A stretch of 64,000 bases of DNA from Serratia symbiotica (lineage in GTDB: Bacteria; Pseudomonadota; Gammaproteobacteria; Enterobacterales; Enterobacteriaceae): assembly GCA_900155695.1 (NCBI GenBank), contig FUHL01000001.1:186001-250000 (forward strand). Direction: 5' to 3'. Of the stretch, positions 1 to 9,577 are shown piece by piece. A program made the position numbers and the translations under genes. Positions within the stretch are counted from its first letter, which is position 1; the number at the start of each line of letters is the position of its first letter. The notes under the pieces were generated by a model, which was given only the letters and a program-made list of their open reading frames with translations, did not search any database and was not told the DNA's origin.

Positions 1-981
1 TATTATTTCCTAATCGGAAATGAACCACTGATGCTACAGGAAAGCCAAGATTTAATCCGACAAGCTGCAAAAAAATTACAATTTCATGAGTTCCATAGAA
101 TTCATCTCAACACCCATACAGACTGGGAGGCTATTTTTAGAACTTGTCAGACGATGAGTGTATTTTCTAACCGTAAAATACTACTATTAATTTTACCTGA
201 AAATGGACAATTGGCACCAATTGAAGATAAGTTGATTAAATGTTTTTCACTATTGCATGAGGATATATTGCTGATATTACGTGGTGTGCATTTGACTAAG
301 GCACAAGAAAATAGCACTTGGTTTACAGCTTTTAATCACGGTGTGGTCTGTATTATTTGTCAAGCACTGCAGAAAAAGCAACTCCCTCACTGGGTGTCCG
401 ATCGCGCAAAACTTATGAATTTAGAATTAGATCACGCAGCGAATAACCTATTGTGTTATTGTTATGAAGGAAATTTAACGGCACTGTCACAAGCTTTAGA
501 AAGGCTATCACTATTACATCCTGATGGAAAACTGACTCTATCTCGTGTTAAACTGGCCGTTCACGATGCCTCTCACTTTACGCTGTTTAATTGGATTGAT
601 GCTATATTAGCAGGAAATAGTGAAAGAAGCTATTTTATTTTGCAACAGTTACAGAAAGAGGGTATCGAACCAACGTTCTTACTGCGTACTTTACAGCGTG
701 AACTTTTACTTGTACTAAATTTAAAACGCCATATGGATTCTATTCCATTGTGTACGATTTTAAATCAGCATAATATTTGGAAAGATCGCCGTCATTTAAT
801 AATAGAAGCAGTTCAAAGACTGTCTATTAGTCACCTACATCAAGCTGTAAAGCAGTTAGTGAAGATGGAGCTAGGTATTAAAAAAGAATATGATCAATAT
901 TTTTGGTTATCTTTAACAAGCTTATCAATATTGTTATGCAGTAAAAACCTTCTGTGTGAGTTTTATATCTATGACGAATAG
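1..981 (+). CDS. holA: DNA polymerase III delta subunit, 5' end cut by window edge
   Basis: HolA is the delta subunit of the clamp loader; it opens the beta sliding clamp so that the loader can place it on primed DNA. The frame is open from base 1: the codons before the first ATG (position 31) read [10 protein letters not shown], matching the E. coli segment before LLQESQD, so the gene starts outside the window and about 20 residues are missing. Family landmarks visible include [39 protein letters not shown] and [11 protein letters not shown]. The C-terminus has the expected length. It overlaps the start of nadD by 11 bases, the same order as in E. coli (leuS-lptE-holA-nadD), which implies one transcript. 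It looks intact. Confidence 0.95.
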   Translation, partial: YYFLIGNEPLMLQESQDLIRQAAKKLQFHEFHRIHLNTHTDWEAIFRTCQTMSVFSNRKILLLILPENGQLAPIEDKLIKCFSLLHEDILLILRGVHLTKAQENSTWFTAFNHGVVCIICQALQKKQLPHWVSDRAKLMNLELDHAANNLLCYCYEGNLTALSQALERLSLLHPDGKLTLSRVKLAVHDASHFTLFNWIDAILAGNSERSYFILQQLQKEGIEPTFLLRTLQRELLLVLNLKRHMDSIPLCTILNQHNIWKDRRHLIIEAVQRLSISHLHQAVKQLVKMELGIKKEYDQYFWLSLTSLSILLCSKNLLCEFYIYDE

Positions 982-1636
982 TACATCAAGTCCTAGAGCA
1001 TTACATGCCTTTTTTGGTGGGACCTTTGATCCAATTCATTATGGTCATCTAAAACCTTTAGAATCTCTAGCTATAGAGATTGGTATAAAGCGTGTCATTC
1101 TTTTACCAAACTTCGTGCCACCGCATCGTATACCACCTCAAGCCAGCGCGTTACAACGACTGAATATGGTTGAGTTGGCGATTACTGAAAACCCGCTCTT
1201 TACAGTTGATGATCGAGAGCTGTATTATACCATACCTTCTTATACTATCAATACTTTGAAGGCACTACGTGCAGAGCCGGATACGTTGATGTCACCAATA
1301 GCATTTATTATTGGTCAAGATTCATTATTAACGTTGTATAAATGGCATGATTGGGACTCATTTTTAGACCTTTGCCACTTATTGGTCTTAGCACGACCAG
1401 GATACTATCCTCATTTTAAGAGGCCTGATCTACAACAATGGCTTGAAAGCCATCGCATTACTAATGCGATGCTGCTTAGACAGAAACTACATGGTTATAT
1501 TTATCTCGCTCATACACCAGAGCTTAATATTTCCTCGACAGAAATACGTAAACGTCATCATAATAGATTAAAATACGATCATTTATTGCCATGCGCTGTG
1601 CATCGTTATATTGAGCTGCATGGTTTATATTACTGA
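971..1636 (+). CDS. nadD: Nicotinate-nucleotide adenylyltransferase
   Basis: NadD transfers AMP from ATP to nicotinate mononucleotide, giving deamido-NAD, the step before NAD synthetase. The N-terminal nucleotidyltransferase signature is clear ([13 protein letters not shown]), followed by [14 protein letters not shown] and near the end the ISSTEIRKR motif (E. coli ISATIIRER), which contacts the nucleotide. From the ATG at 971 the product is 221 residues, against 213 in E. coli. A GTG at 956 in the same frame would add five residues; I prefer the ATG. The gene overlaps the holA end. It is the last intact gene before the degraded nuo region, which reads towards it from the opposite strand. Confidence 0.95.
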   Translation: MTNSTSSPRALHAFFGGTFDPIHYGHLKPLESLAIEIGIKRVILLPNFVPPHRIPPQASALQRLNMVELAITENPLFTVDDRELYYTIPSYTINTLKALRAEPDTLMSPIAFIIGQDSLLTLYKWHDWDSFLDLCHLLVLARPGYYPHFKRPDLQQWLESHRITNAMLLRQKLHGYIYLAHTPELNISSTEIRKRHHNRLKYDHLLPCAVHRYIELHGLYY

Positions 1637-1859
1637 CTATGACAGTTGCTTTATTTTTATGAGTGACTTCATATCGGAAGACGATAAAATTCTGTTAACA
1701 ATATTTAAATACAATACGATAAAAGATATTATTAGATGTTTAATTGATACATCCTATTAAAATAGGACGGTGATTTTTTGTGAATGTTATTCAATCATGT
1801 GCAAGCTAAATGTAACGATCGCTTATATAAGACTATCAGAATAGTTCTTGTGCAATTTT
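1637..1859. other. Spacer between nadD and the nuoN remnant
   Basis: The 0.2 kb between the nadD stop and the end of the nuoN homology contains no gene I can recognise. In E. coli nadD is followed by cobC, rsfS and rlmH; no trace of these is visible here. Confidence 0.5.
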
Positions 1860-2245
1860 AACTAATGTCATCAAAGGCTACGGATACAAGCTAAAGTCCT
1901 ACTATTAAAATAGTAGAGATAAGCACTAAAATACCACTAGTAGTTAATTTTTGGTTATTTTAGATATTACAGTGTAATGCTATTGTTGCTCTGAGATATA
2001 GGTTGATAGTGATGTGAATATGGAAATAAAGGCTAATGGTATTACTGATGACTACTACGTAATATAACAAACCGATATATGCACTTACACTCACTGCAAT
2101 GATAAGAAACTTACTAATAAATTCTAAGTTTATAGGAAAGCTAGAGATAGCATTATCACCGTCATGCTAATAGATATGCCTTTTGGATGCCAAATAGGCC
2201 ACGGTAGGATAATAGAGAATCTATATCTTTATCACGATATGAACT
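1860..2245 (-). pseudogene. nuoN: nuoN remnant (complex I membrane subunit N)
   Basis: Read on the minus strand, this piece matches the last quarter of NuoN, one of the three large proton-pumping subunits of NADH:quinone oxidoreductase. The segment MTVIMLSLA matches MTVMMLSLAG; after a frameshift INLEFISKFLIIAVSVSA matches MTLGFIGKFYVLAVGVQA; then IGLLYY and, further on, SGILVLISTILIVGL matches GGIVVLISALLVLVLG. Stops and frame changes interrupt it repeatedly, and everything before about E. coli residue 370 is absent. It lies directly after the nuoG remnant, so nuoH to nuoM have been deleted. It points towards nadD. Similarity was found by eye; the run of consistent matches in family order makes chance unlikely. 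Confidence 0.8.
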
Positions 2246-2287
2246 AGAAATGCAGATAATTACTACGAAACACCCAAGTTTTTCAAT

Positions 2288-2317
2288 ATATAACCTATAA
2301 TGATATAACCTATAATG
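2288..2317. repeat. Tandem duplication, 15-bp unit
   Basis: Two exact adjacent copies of ATATAACCTATAATG within the nuo debris; on the minus strand it makes the repeated IIGY in a chance frame. Confidence 0.9.
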
Positions 2318-2334
2318 TAAACCTCTATACTTAC

Positions 2335-3135
2335 TAAAGATAATTGACTATTTTTTATCGCAATAAATGGTACGAGTAGATGCGATAGATACGATCTAGC
2401 TCTATTGGTTATACATAGAGGATATTTATCGTGCTGACTAATATTCTGTACTGCTGCGATTTGTGTTAGATCGTCTCCTCGCACAAGTATTGCTTCGTAG
2501 TCTGCAATGGCACATAGTTATGGGGTATGAATACCGCTATTTGTAGCACATGTAGTATTAGGTTGAACCGCGATTGTTGAGCCTGATGAATGCCAGAATA
2601 ATAATTATTCACACTAACTAATTGACGTAAAGTAAAGTTACTTGTTCAGCATGGAACATGCTAAACTAATTGAAATTATTGTTTTTGCTTGATAGACAAT
2701 ATCTGTAGCATATTGTATAACATATGCCAGTGAAGTGTAATCTAGTTTAGTCCACTGAATTTCTGTGGTGCTAGAGGACTCACCTGCTATTTGAAATAGT
2801 CAAAATCAAATCGGCCACGATTAAATAGGAAATAATGATTTACACTACCATTATAACGGTTATCTATAATGACGGTTATCAATACGAATAATTTCACCAT
2901 AGCGTTCACCTAGACTGTTATTATAACCAATGCTACATTGTTGAAAAATTCTCGGTGCAAACTGCATGTTCTATTTTCTATTATAACGTTTAGCGCAGTT
3001 GCATCAGTGAATACACTAGTAGGGCATATATCCACTAAATTGCCAGAGCATTCTCTTGCTCATGTCCAACTTTGGCTACCGCCGAAATAGAGCTTATGAT
3101 TTGCACTATAGGAACTGCAATCAGCACTATAATAT
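2335..3135 (-). pseudogene. nuoG: nuoG remnant (complex I iron-sulfur subunit)
   Basis: This is the clearest part of the dead operon. On the minus strand near 3040 it reads ECSGNLVDICPTSVFTD (E. coli EFSGNLVEICPTGVFTD). It continues RYNRK, a stop where E. coli has Trp, then NMQFAPRIFQQCSIG and LGERYGEIIRIDNR. After a 16-base duplication that shifts the frame come YNGSVNHYFLFNRGRF, then DYEAILVRGDDLTQ and NISQHDKYPLCITN (E. coli NIGQRAKHPLFVTN). NuoG carries several Fe-S clusters in the peripheral arm; the N-terminal ferredoxin-like part before about residue 190 and the C-terminal half are missing. Only short open stretches remain, so no protein is expected. It is joined to nuoCD debris upstream and nuoN debris downstream. 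Confidence 0.93.
2849..2880. repeat. Tandem duplication, 16-bp unit, in nuoG remnant
   Basis: The unit TATAATGACGGTTATC (2865-2880) is an imperfect copy of the preceding 16 bases. Removing one copy restores the NuoG reading RIDNRYNGSVNHYF on the minus strand, so this insertion caused a frameshift. Confidence 0.85.
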
Positions 3136-3797
3136 TCATAATTCCTGATTTAGAAGGAATATCCCGTGTATAGAGGGATCTTTTTGACCCAGGTGAAGAA
3201 ACATGAAATGCTCATTGCAGTCCCATGCTTTATGACCCCCCCTTCAGTTGGCTTAAAAGTTAGTGTTTCCATTTTGAGCTCTTCTTTATGTTTGGTTAAC
3301 ATTACAGACTTACGTTCTGTAGAACATGCTGGGCAATATTTACGTAAACGGGTAATCTTACCATGTTTGAGTCATCATGATGCGAATCATATGTGGGTAG
3401 TCATTAAGTATTATACCGAATATTTCCCATTTTTCTTTCCCATACTAATTACTATTTTTGAATAGATTAGTTGTAGTGGCACATTTAGATATTTTTCAGA
3501 TCACGCTACCTTCAGCATGGCATCCTGATTTTTCTTCAATAAAAATTAAATGGCACAAAATAAAAACAGAAGACGCTCGTCTATTCCGTGTAGATTAAAT
3601 AAGATAACGAATATCTATACTATGGGTATACTGATGCGAGTACATTGAGTCTTCAATGTGATCACTTGTTAACCAGATGGGCAAAGAATTATGCGTCGTC
3701 AAATCTATTATATTCTTCTACACTTAAAGATCATACCGATGCAATTTTACTGTTGCGTTTTTAACTAATACTTGCACTATTATTATAATCATTGAAT
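3136..3797 (-). pseudogene. nuoC: nuoCD remnant (complex I subunits C and D, fused gene)
   Basis: The minus strand holds the nuoC part and the start of the nuoD part of the fused enterobacterial gene. Recognisable pieces in order: EYNRF near 3710; TRISIPIV (E. coli TRTGVPVVWI); FNLHGIDERL (FDLHGMDERL); MLKVA; RIMMTQTW (RIMMPQTW); KMETLTFKPTE (EMEALTFKPEE); and NEHFMFLHLGQKDPSIHG (NEDFMFLNLGPNHPSAHG). Frameshifts and in-frame stops break it many times. The rest of nuoD, all of nuoE and nuoF and the start of nuoG are gone: the homology passes directly from early nuoD to nuoG near 3136. A 99-codon plus-strand frame at 3166-3465 is a chance opening opposite this remnant. Confidence 0.9.
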
Positions 3798-3804
3798 ATA
3801 GGTC

Positions 3805-4299
3805 TTAAATCTCGTCAGATGTGCGCAGGCGGGCATCTGCGATACGTTTTCATGTTTACATTTTCTTTTAGACTGCATATTAGTATGCTAAAAATTCTAC
3901 GCCGACTGCCCATACGATAGTGGGCGTCGTTTTTATAAATAGATTGTTACAGCAACATTAGTGCCTGTATATATGCTTCTCAACGTGGCGGATAACCTTT
4001 GATATACACGTCAATTAGAAGAAATTTATCTGCTCCCTGCACTACGGAATAGAGATCATATATATCTCCAAAGTTAGCGCATGTACCCATTGAAATTAAC
4101 TATTTCGATGTTAAAATTTATTCATATAGCCGCTGAATAACTGGAGCCAGTTTGATGAAAAAGGTTTAAACTGCTACTATAAGATCAGCTTTACGTTGTA
4201 AGACACATAGAAATAGAGATCTTTGACTATATACTTTTTGCAGTGGATAACTATCATGCCTTACCATAACAGCCCTATTCGAGTGAGCGTATCATCCAT
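3805..4299 (-). pseudogene. nuoB: nuoB remnant (complex I N2-cluster subunit)
   Basis: The ATG at 4299-4297 (minus) opens MDDTLTRI, matching NuoB MDYTLTRI, followed out of frame by YPLQK. Then come [26 protein letters not shown] (E. coli ANSGGMYDIYSVVQGVDKF), [11 protein letters not shown]-stop-EAYIQA (VDVYIPGCPPRPEAYMQA), TNMQSKRK (ANMQSERE) and the end LRTSDEI-stop (LRTPDEI-stop). The stretch coding for the Cys-Cys pair that binds cluster N2 has been deleted, and the later conserved Cys of the PGCPPR motif is Tyr. Total span is about 495 bases against about 660. NuoB would hand electrons to quinone; this copy cannot. Order A-B-CD is kept. Confidence 0.93.
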
Positions 4300-4348
4300 C
4301 TTAATTCTTTGACTTAAAGTCACTATACTACTGTAGATCAATAGTAGC

Positions 4349-4754
4349 TTAATTACTCGTTTCGGATTTAATCTGGTATTGAGAACGCATTAGCGCTCAA
4401 TTTAATACGACCATGCGTACTAGATATATCAAGTCAACTAATAGCACTACTATAAAAATCTAAGCTTCTATCAATCCTATCTAATATCAATCCTATCTAA
4501 CCAGTCTTACGTATTGATACAGATTAGGCTTATCAGTATAAGACTTCAATATCTAAAATAACGCAAATATAGCAACAAATAGATAGAAATTAGCAGATAA
4601 ACGTATTCACGCGTTACCTACTGTATTAATTCCTGATGAAAATGGAGCGTTATTAAGCCGCCCACGGTCCAATTACTACAATAATAAATACAGTAAAACC
4701 ATAGTGATAAGCGATAACTTCATTATTTATTGATATGCACTGATACTTATTCAT
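4349..4754 (-). pseudogene. nuoA: nuoA remnant (complex I membrane subunit A)
   Basis: On the minus strand the ATG at 4754 begins a frame ending ISINNEVIAYHYGFTVFII, matching the NuoA start (TEVIAHHWAFAIFLI). After a frameshift it reads LNNAPFSSGINTVGNA-stop-IRLSANF (E. coli [24 protein letters not shown]), then LDIEVLY (FDVEALY), SIRKTG (SIRESG), LIYLVRMVVLN (LVYLVRIGALD) and a final TAA at the expected place. Stops fall at several conserved Trp codons. A 16-base tandem duplication (4470-4501) sits in the middle. This is the first gene of the nuo operon, about 50 bases before nuoB, as in living operons. Its distance from ackA (0.9 kb) mirrors the nuo-ackA-pta vicinity in E. coli. Confidence 0.92.
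4470..4501. repeat. Tandem duplication, 16-bp unit, in nuoA remnant
   Basis: Two adjacent copies of ATCAATCCTATCTAAT (last base differs) inside the nuoA remnant. Confidence 0.85.
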
Positions 4755-5690
4755 TTTAAGAATGGCATTAATCTTCCCGCTCATTACATGGGAAATTACT
4801 GCTAGCAATTGATTATAAGGCAAGGCTTATATTAGTAATATCAATCAATTTTTTTTACAATGCGGAAATGCGGATAGTAGAATTTTAAATCTCACGCCTC
4901 ATTAAAGTATATTTATGCCAAAAAATTTATCTTTAAAGAGTGTTATAGCTAGATCGAAATCCTCACAGGTAAGTATATTATAAATTAGAGACATAAGGCA
5001 TTTGACAATAAAAATATAGGCAAATTTATTACCAAAATTATTGGGATAAATATAATCCGATATTGAATAAAATAATATCAAAAGATTACATAATTGTTAT
5101 GTATAGTGATTTCTTTTTATCTTATCTATTAATCTTGATTTAATAATATATACCTCTGATAGATACTTTAAGCATCTTTGATTAAAGGGTATTACAGAAA
5201 TACTCTATAGCATGAGGAATATTTATCAATTTAATTTACAAACTTTCTTGAAAGATTAAATTATATTAAGAAAATATCGTTAATCTTAAATAGTCAGAAA
5301 ATCTGACTATATCACTTGCATTGGATTCATAGTTAGTAGGGTATGTTCAAAATGCTGATAGCACTAATAATACAAAACGTAATGCCACTACAATCAATAC
5401 AGTCTGTAACTTCACTTGATAAGTGTTACTCATAGTATAAGGGCATTTCATCGATTTGTTTAAAGTAGTAGATAAGTAAAAATTATTTTGTATTTACTAT
5501 AGGCGCACGTTATCCTAAACTGATATTTAAATATAACATAACAATTTTTTTTCAATATTTAGTATAAAAAATCAATTTCATACGAACCCTATTATGGCTT
5601 AATCTTGTACATATTATTAGCAAGTTATGCCATTATCTGTTTTAGTATTGATTTAATTAAACACATTCAACTATTTAAGTAGGCACTTCC
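4755..5690. other. AT-rich spacer between nuoA remnant and ackA
   Basis: About 0.9 kb without a usable frame. In E. coli the nuo promoter, lrhA and a block of yfb genes lie between nuoA and ackA. I looked for yfbV (tmcA-like) and lrhA pieces and found none that convince. The ackA promoter should lie in the last 200 bases, but AT content is too high to point to one site. Confidence 0.5.
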
Positions 5691-6902
5691 ATGTCGAGTA
5701 AGCTAGTATTGGTTCTTAACTGCGGCAGTTCTTCATTAAAATTTGCTATTATCGATGTTACTAGTAGTAAAGAGTACCTTTCTGGTGTAGCTGAATGTTT
5801 TTATTTACCTGAAGCTCGTATAAAGTGGAAAATGGAAGACAACGTATATAAAACGTTTTTAAGTGACAATGCTAGTCACAGTGACGCACTTGATTTTATT
5901 GTTAACAATATTTTAATACAAAAACCACATATGGCTGCGCAGTTAACTTCTATCGGCCATCGCATCGTACACGGCGGTGAGAGATTTACCACTTCAGCCA
6001 TTATAAACGATGATGTGTTACAGGGTATTAAAGAGTCCATTCCATTTGCACCATTGCATAATCCCGCTCACTTGATTGGTATTGCAGAAGCCTTCAAATC
6101 TTTTCCTCACTTGATACAAAAAAATGTTGCAGTATTCGATACTGCTTTTCACCAAACTATGCCAGAAGCCTCTTATTTATATGCGCTGCCATACAGTTTA
6201 TACCGTGATTACGGTATTCGCCGTTATGGTGCACACGGTACAAGCCATTTCTACGTCACGCAAGAAGCTGCTAAAATACTGAACAAATCAATAGAAGAAG
6301 TAAACGTAATTAGTTGTCATCTAGGTAACGGTAGTTCAGTAGCTGCAGTGCGCAATGGAAAATGCGTAGACACCTCGATGGGTTTAACTCCGCTAGAAGG
6401 TCTGGTAATGGGAACCCGTAGTGGCGATATAGATCCGGCAATTATTTTTTATTTACACGAGACTTTAGATATGAGTATTAATCAAATTAATAAAATGCTC
6501 ACTAAAGATTCTGGTCTACTTGGTCTAACTGGTATAACTAGCGACTGCCGCTATATCGAAGAAAAATATGACAGTCAAGCTCATGCTAAACGTGCAATGG
6601 ATATATTCTGTCACCGACTATCTAAATACATCAGTGCCTATAGCGCGTTAATGGACGGTCGGCTAGATGCGTTGATATTTACTGGCGGAATCGGAGAAAA
6701 CTCTAGTAAAGTACGGCAATTTACCCTAGAAAAATTGAGCTTATTAGGCTTTTATGTTGATCATCAACTCAATATTGAAGCTCGTTTCGGACAATCTGGG
6801 GCTATTAGTAGAGATCGGAGCCGTCTAGTTTTGGTAATACCGACAAATGAAGAATTAATTATTGCACAAGACACTTTTCGCCTGGCCATGTCAGGCCATT
6901 AA
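5691..6902 (+). CDS. ackA: Acetate kinase
   Basis: AckA converts acetyl phosphate and ADP to acetate and ATP, the substrate-level step that ends the Pta-AckA route. The protein is 403 residues (E. coli 400) and intact. Family signatures are present: the phosphate-loop start [48 protein letters not shown] with the conserved His, the nucleotide-binding [18 protein letters not shown] and the late FTGGIGENS. The ATG is taken because it gives the E. coli N-terminus ([10 protein letters not shown]). It sits 75 bases before pta on the same strand, the usual operon. With complex I lost nearby, this pathway should carry a larger share of ATP production (inference). Confidence 0.98.
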   Translation: MSSKLVLVLNCGSSSLKFAIIDVTSSKEYLSGVAECFYLPEARIKWKMEDNVYKTFLSDNASHSDALDFIVNNILIQKPHMAAQLTSIGHRIVHGGERFTTSAIINDDVLQGIKESIPFAPLHNPAHLIGIAEAFKSFPHLIQKNVAVFDTAFHQTMPEASYLYALPYSLYRDYGIRRYGAHGTSHFYVTQEAAKILNKSIEEVNVISCHLGNGSSVAAVRNGKCVDTSMGLTPLEGLVMGTRSGDIDPAIIFYLHETLDMSINQINKMLTKDSGLLGLTGITSDCRYIEEKYDSQAHAKRAMDIFCHRLSKYISAYSALMDGRLDALIFTGGIGENSSKVRQFTLEKLSLLGFYVDHQLNIEARFGQSGAISRDRSRLVLVIPTNEELIIAQDTFRLAMSGH

Positions 6903-6977
6903 TTCTATTAAACGAAATTATAGATATCTTAATTGCTATCTTAGCCTTATTTTATTAACTATGAAGAGAACTACTCT

Positions 6978-9140
6978 GTGTCACGTACAATTATGTTAAT
7001 CCCTACTAGTATTGGCCTGGGCTTCACTAGCGTAAGTTTAGGTATTATTCATGCGATAGAACAGATAGGTATTCGACTAAGTGTATTTCAGCCTATCTCT
7101 AAATATAACTCTAGCGATAATACTTTATATAAAAATATCACTATCAATAAAGGTTATTCTTCGAATATAGCATCTGAACCACTGAGCATGCAATATGTTA
7201 AGAGCTTATTAAGTTCTAATCAACAGGATGTGCTGATGGAAGAACTTGTTGCACGTTATTATAAAAGTGTAAAATCTGCAGAAGTGATATTGATTAAGGG
7301 TATAGAACTAAACAATACATGCCAGTTTACCCATACATTAAATTATGAAATCGCTAGGACGTTAAATGCAGAAATCATCCTCGTACTAGTCATTGGAAAG
7401 GATCAATTAAAGCACTTACAAGAACATATTGAGCTTGCATGTAACAATTTTGGCGGTCGAAAAAATAAGAATATCATCGGCGTCATTATCAATAAACTAA
7501 ACGCCCCTATTGATGAACAAGGTCGTCTTTACTCTGACCTTTTCAAAATCTTTGATGATGAAACAAAAACTGACATGGATGATCTCAATTCTACACAGTT
7601 AGTTACTAACAGCTCGTTACCCGTGATAGGCTGCGTGCCATGGAATGTTGATTTAATAGCCACGCGTGCTATTGACATTGCCCGTCACTTGAAAGCACGA
7701 GTGATTAATGAGGGCGATATTATGACCCGCGTTGTAAAATCAGTAAATATTAGTGTATGTAGCTCTGCGCATGTGCTAAAAGATTTACGTCCTGATTTAT
7801 TATTAATCACCTCAGCCCATCGACCAGATATATTATTTACTGCTTCTTTGGCCGCAATGAATGGTATGCCTATTTGCGCCATTCTTATTACTGATGGTTA
7901 TAACCTTGATCAGTCAATAATAAAGTTATGTGAGCCTGCTTTTATAACTGGATTGCCAGTATTTATAGTAGACACTGATCTCTGGCAAACTTCAATTAAT
8001 TTACAAAATTTTAACTTCTCAATTGTATTTGATGACTATCAGCGTATTGATAAAATAAAGAACTATATTGCTAGTTATATTAATACTGTCTGGATCAGAT
8101 CCCTCTCTACTCCTTCTAAGCGATTGCGTCGTCTTTCTCCTGCGGTATTCCGGCATGAATTAACTGAACGGGCACGTCAAGCCAATAAATGTATCGTGCT
8201 ACCGGAAGGCGAAGAACCACGAATTGTGCAAGCAGCGGCTATCTGTACAGAACGTAGAATTGCAAAATGTATACTATTAGGCAATACAGATAAAATCCAA
8301 AGTGTGGCTAAGAAACAAGGTATTCAACTGGCAAAAGAGATTGAGATCCTTAATCCCGTTATTATACGTGATAAATATGTCTCACGCTTGCTTGAGCTAC
8401 GAAAAAGCAAGGGCATGAGCGAAATTGCAGCACGTGAGCAGTTAGAAGATAATGTAATGCTTGGTACCTTGATGTTAGAGCAAGGTGAAATTGATGGCTT
8501 AGTATCTGGTGTAGCGCATACTACTGCAAACACCATACGTCCGTCATTACAACTAATTAAAACCGCCCCAGGTCACTCGTTGGTATCTTCTGTATTTTTC
8601 ATGTTACTTCCTGATCAGGTTTTAGTATATGGTGACTGTGCAATCAACCCAGATCCAACAGCCGAACAATTATCCGAAATTGCCATTCAGTCAGCAGAAT
8701 CTGCTGCAATTTTTGGGATTGAACCACGTGTAGCTATGATCTCTTACTCTACTGGCAACTCTGGCTATGGTAGCGATGTAGAGAAAGTCCGCCAAGCAAC
8801 TAATATAGCGAAAAATAAACGTCCTGATTTGATTATTGATGGCCCATTGCAATATGATGCTGCTATTATGGCCGATATAGCAAAATATAAGGCACCGCAT
8901 TCACTGGTTGCCGGTAGAGCTACCGTATTCATCTTTCCTGATTTAAATACTGGCAATACCACTTATAAAGCAGTACAGCGTTCCGCTACACTTGTGTCTA
9001 TTGGACCAATGTTGCAAGGTATGCGAAAACCGGTCAATGATCTATCGCGTGGTGCATTAATAAATGATATTGTTTATACTGTTGCATTAACAGCAATTCA
9101 GTCTTATCAAATTGATAATACAGTGATGAAGATTAGATAA
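6978..9140 (+). CDS. pta: Phosphate acetyltransferase (long, three-domain form)
   Basis: Pta exchanges CoA of acetyl-CoA for phosphate, giving acetyl phosphate for AckA. The 720-residue length matches the long enterobacterial form (about 714): an N-terminal BioD-like P-loop domain ([19 protein letters not shown], in which the canonical GKT is not intact), a DRTGG regulatory domain in the middle, and the C-terminal catalytic PTA/PTB domain from about residue 390 ([85 protein letters not shown]). The catalytic part is highly conserved and the N-terminal half clearly more divergent. Start ATG/GTG choice follows the E. coli start [10 protein letters not shown]; the annotated GTG is at 6978. Confidence 0.97.
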   Translation: MSRTIMLIPTSIGLGFTSVSLGIIHAIEQIGIRLSVFQPISKYNSSDNTLYKNITINKGYSSNIASEPLSMQYVKSLLSSNQQDVLMEELVARYYKSVKSAEVILIKGIELNNTCQFTHTLNYEIARTLNAEIILVLVIGKDQLKHLQEHIELACNNFGGRKNKNIIGVIINKLNAPIDEQGRLYSDLFKIFDDETKTDMDDLNSTQLVTNSSLPVIGCVPWNVDLIATRAIDIARHLKARVINEGDIMTRVVKSVNISVCSSAHVLKDLRPDLLLITSAHRPDILFTASLAAMNGMPICAILITDGYNLDQSIIKLCEPAFITGLPVFIVDTDLWQTSINLQNFNFSIVFDDYQRIDKIKNYIASYINTVWIRSLSTPSKRLRRLSPAVFRHELTERARQANKCIVLPEGEEPRIVQAAAICTERRIAKCILLGNTDKIQSVAKKQGIQLAKEIEILNPVIIRDKYVSRLLELRKSKGMSEIAAREQLEDNVMLGTLMLEQGEIDGLVSGVAHTTANTIRPSLQLIKTAPGHSLVSSVFFMLLPDQVLVYGDCAINPDPTAEQLSEIAIQSAESAAIFGIEPRVAMISYSTGNSGYGSDVEKVRQATNIAKNKRPDLIIDGPLQYDAAIMADIAKYKAPHSLVAGRATVFIFPDLNTGNTTYKAVQRSATLVSIGPMLQGMRKPVNDLSRGALINDIVYTVALTAIQSYQIDNTVMKIR

Positions 9141-9577
9141 GCATATATTTATATGGTAATTCTTACCATGACCAAGGTTGTTATTTACTTAACTACATCT
9201 CTAAAAAATACAAATAAATAACCAATGTTATTCGTATTGTTTTGATGTTTTAAAATGCAGTATTATTAGTTTTCAAAATACATATTTTATTACATTCAAA
9301 TCAATTGATATTTACTATAGCATCAATTTTAGATATAATTTTCATATTAAATGAAATATTTTCCTTTAAAAATGATTTCATTTTTAAAAAATATTGACTG
9401 ATGCAGTATAAGATAGTAGATAGATGAATTATCGTGTAGCATTTATTTTTTGTTTTGTATGTCCTTGATCTTGTAAATAAAATTTTATATAAAATAAAGA
9501 TAAGCAAAATGCTTTATTAAGCAATTTGCTTAAAATTTCTAGATTATTTAACTGATTTGTCATAGTGCATAATTATA
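9141..9577. other. Convergent spacer between pta and purB
   Basis: The two flanking genes point at each other. A short AT-rich inverted repeat (TTAAGCAA/TTGCTTAA, 9517-9533) could be part of a shared transcription end but has almost no loop. A 68-codon minus-strand frame here has no features of a real gene. Nothing else is seen. Confidence 0.4.

Noticed and set aside
2263-2484. 73-codon minus-strand open frame as a small protein gene
   Set aside because: Its N-terminal half is a piece of NuoG (DDLTQ, NISQHDKYPLCITN) and the rest is a tandem-duplicated AT stretch; it is debris, not a gene.
3166-3465. 99-codon plus-strand open frame
   Set aside because: It lies opposite the nuoCD remnant, whose family motifs read on the minus strand; its own translation has no recognisable features.
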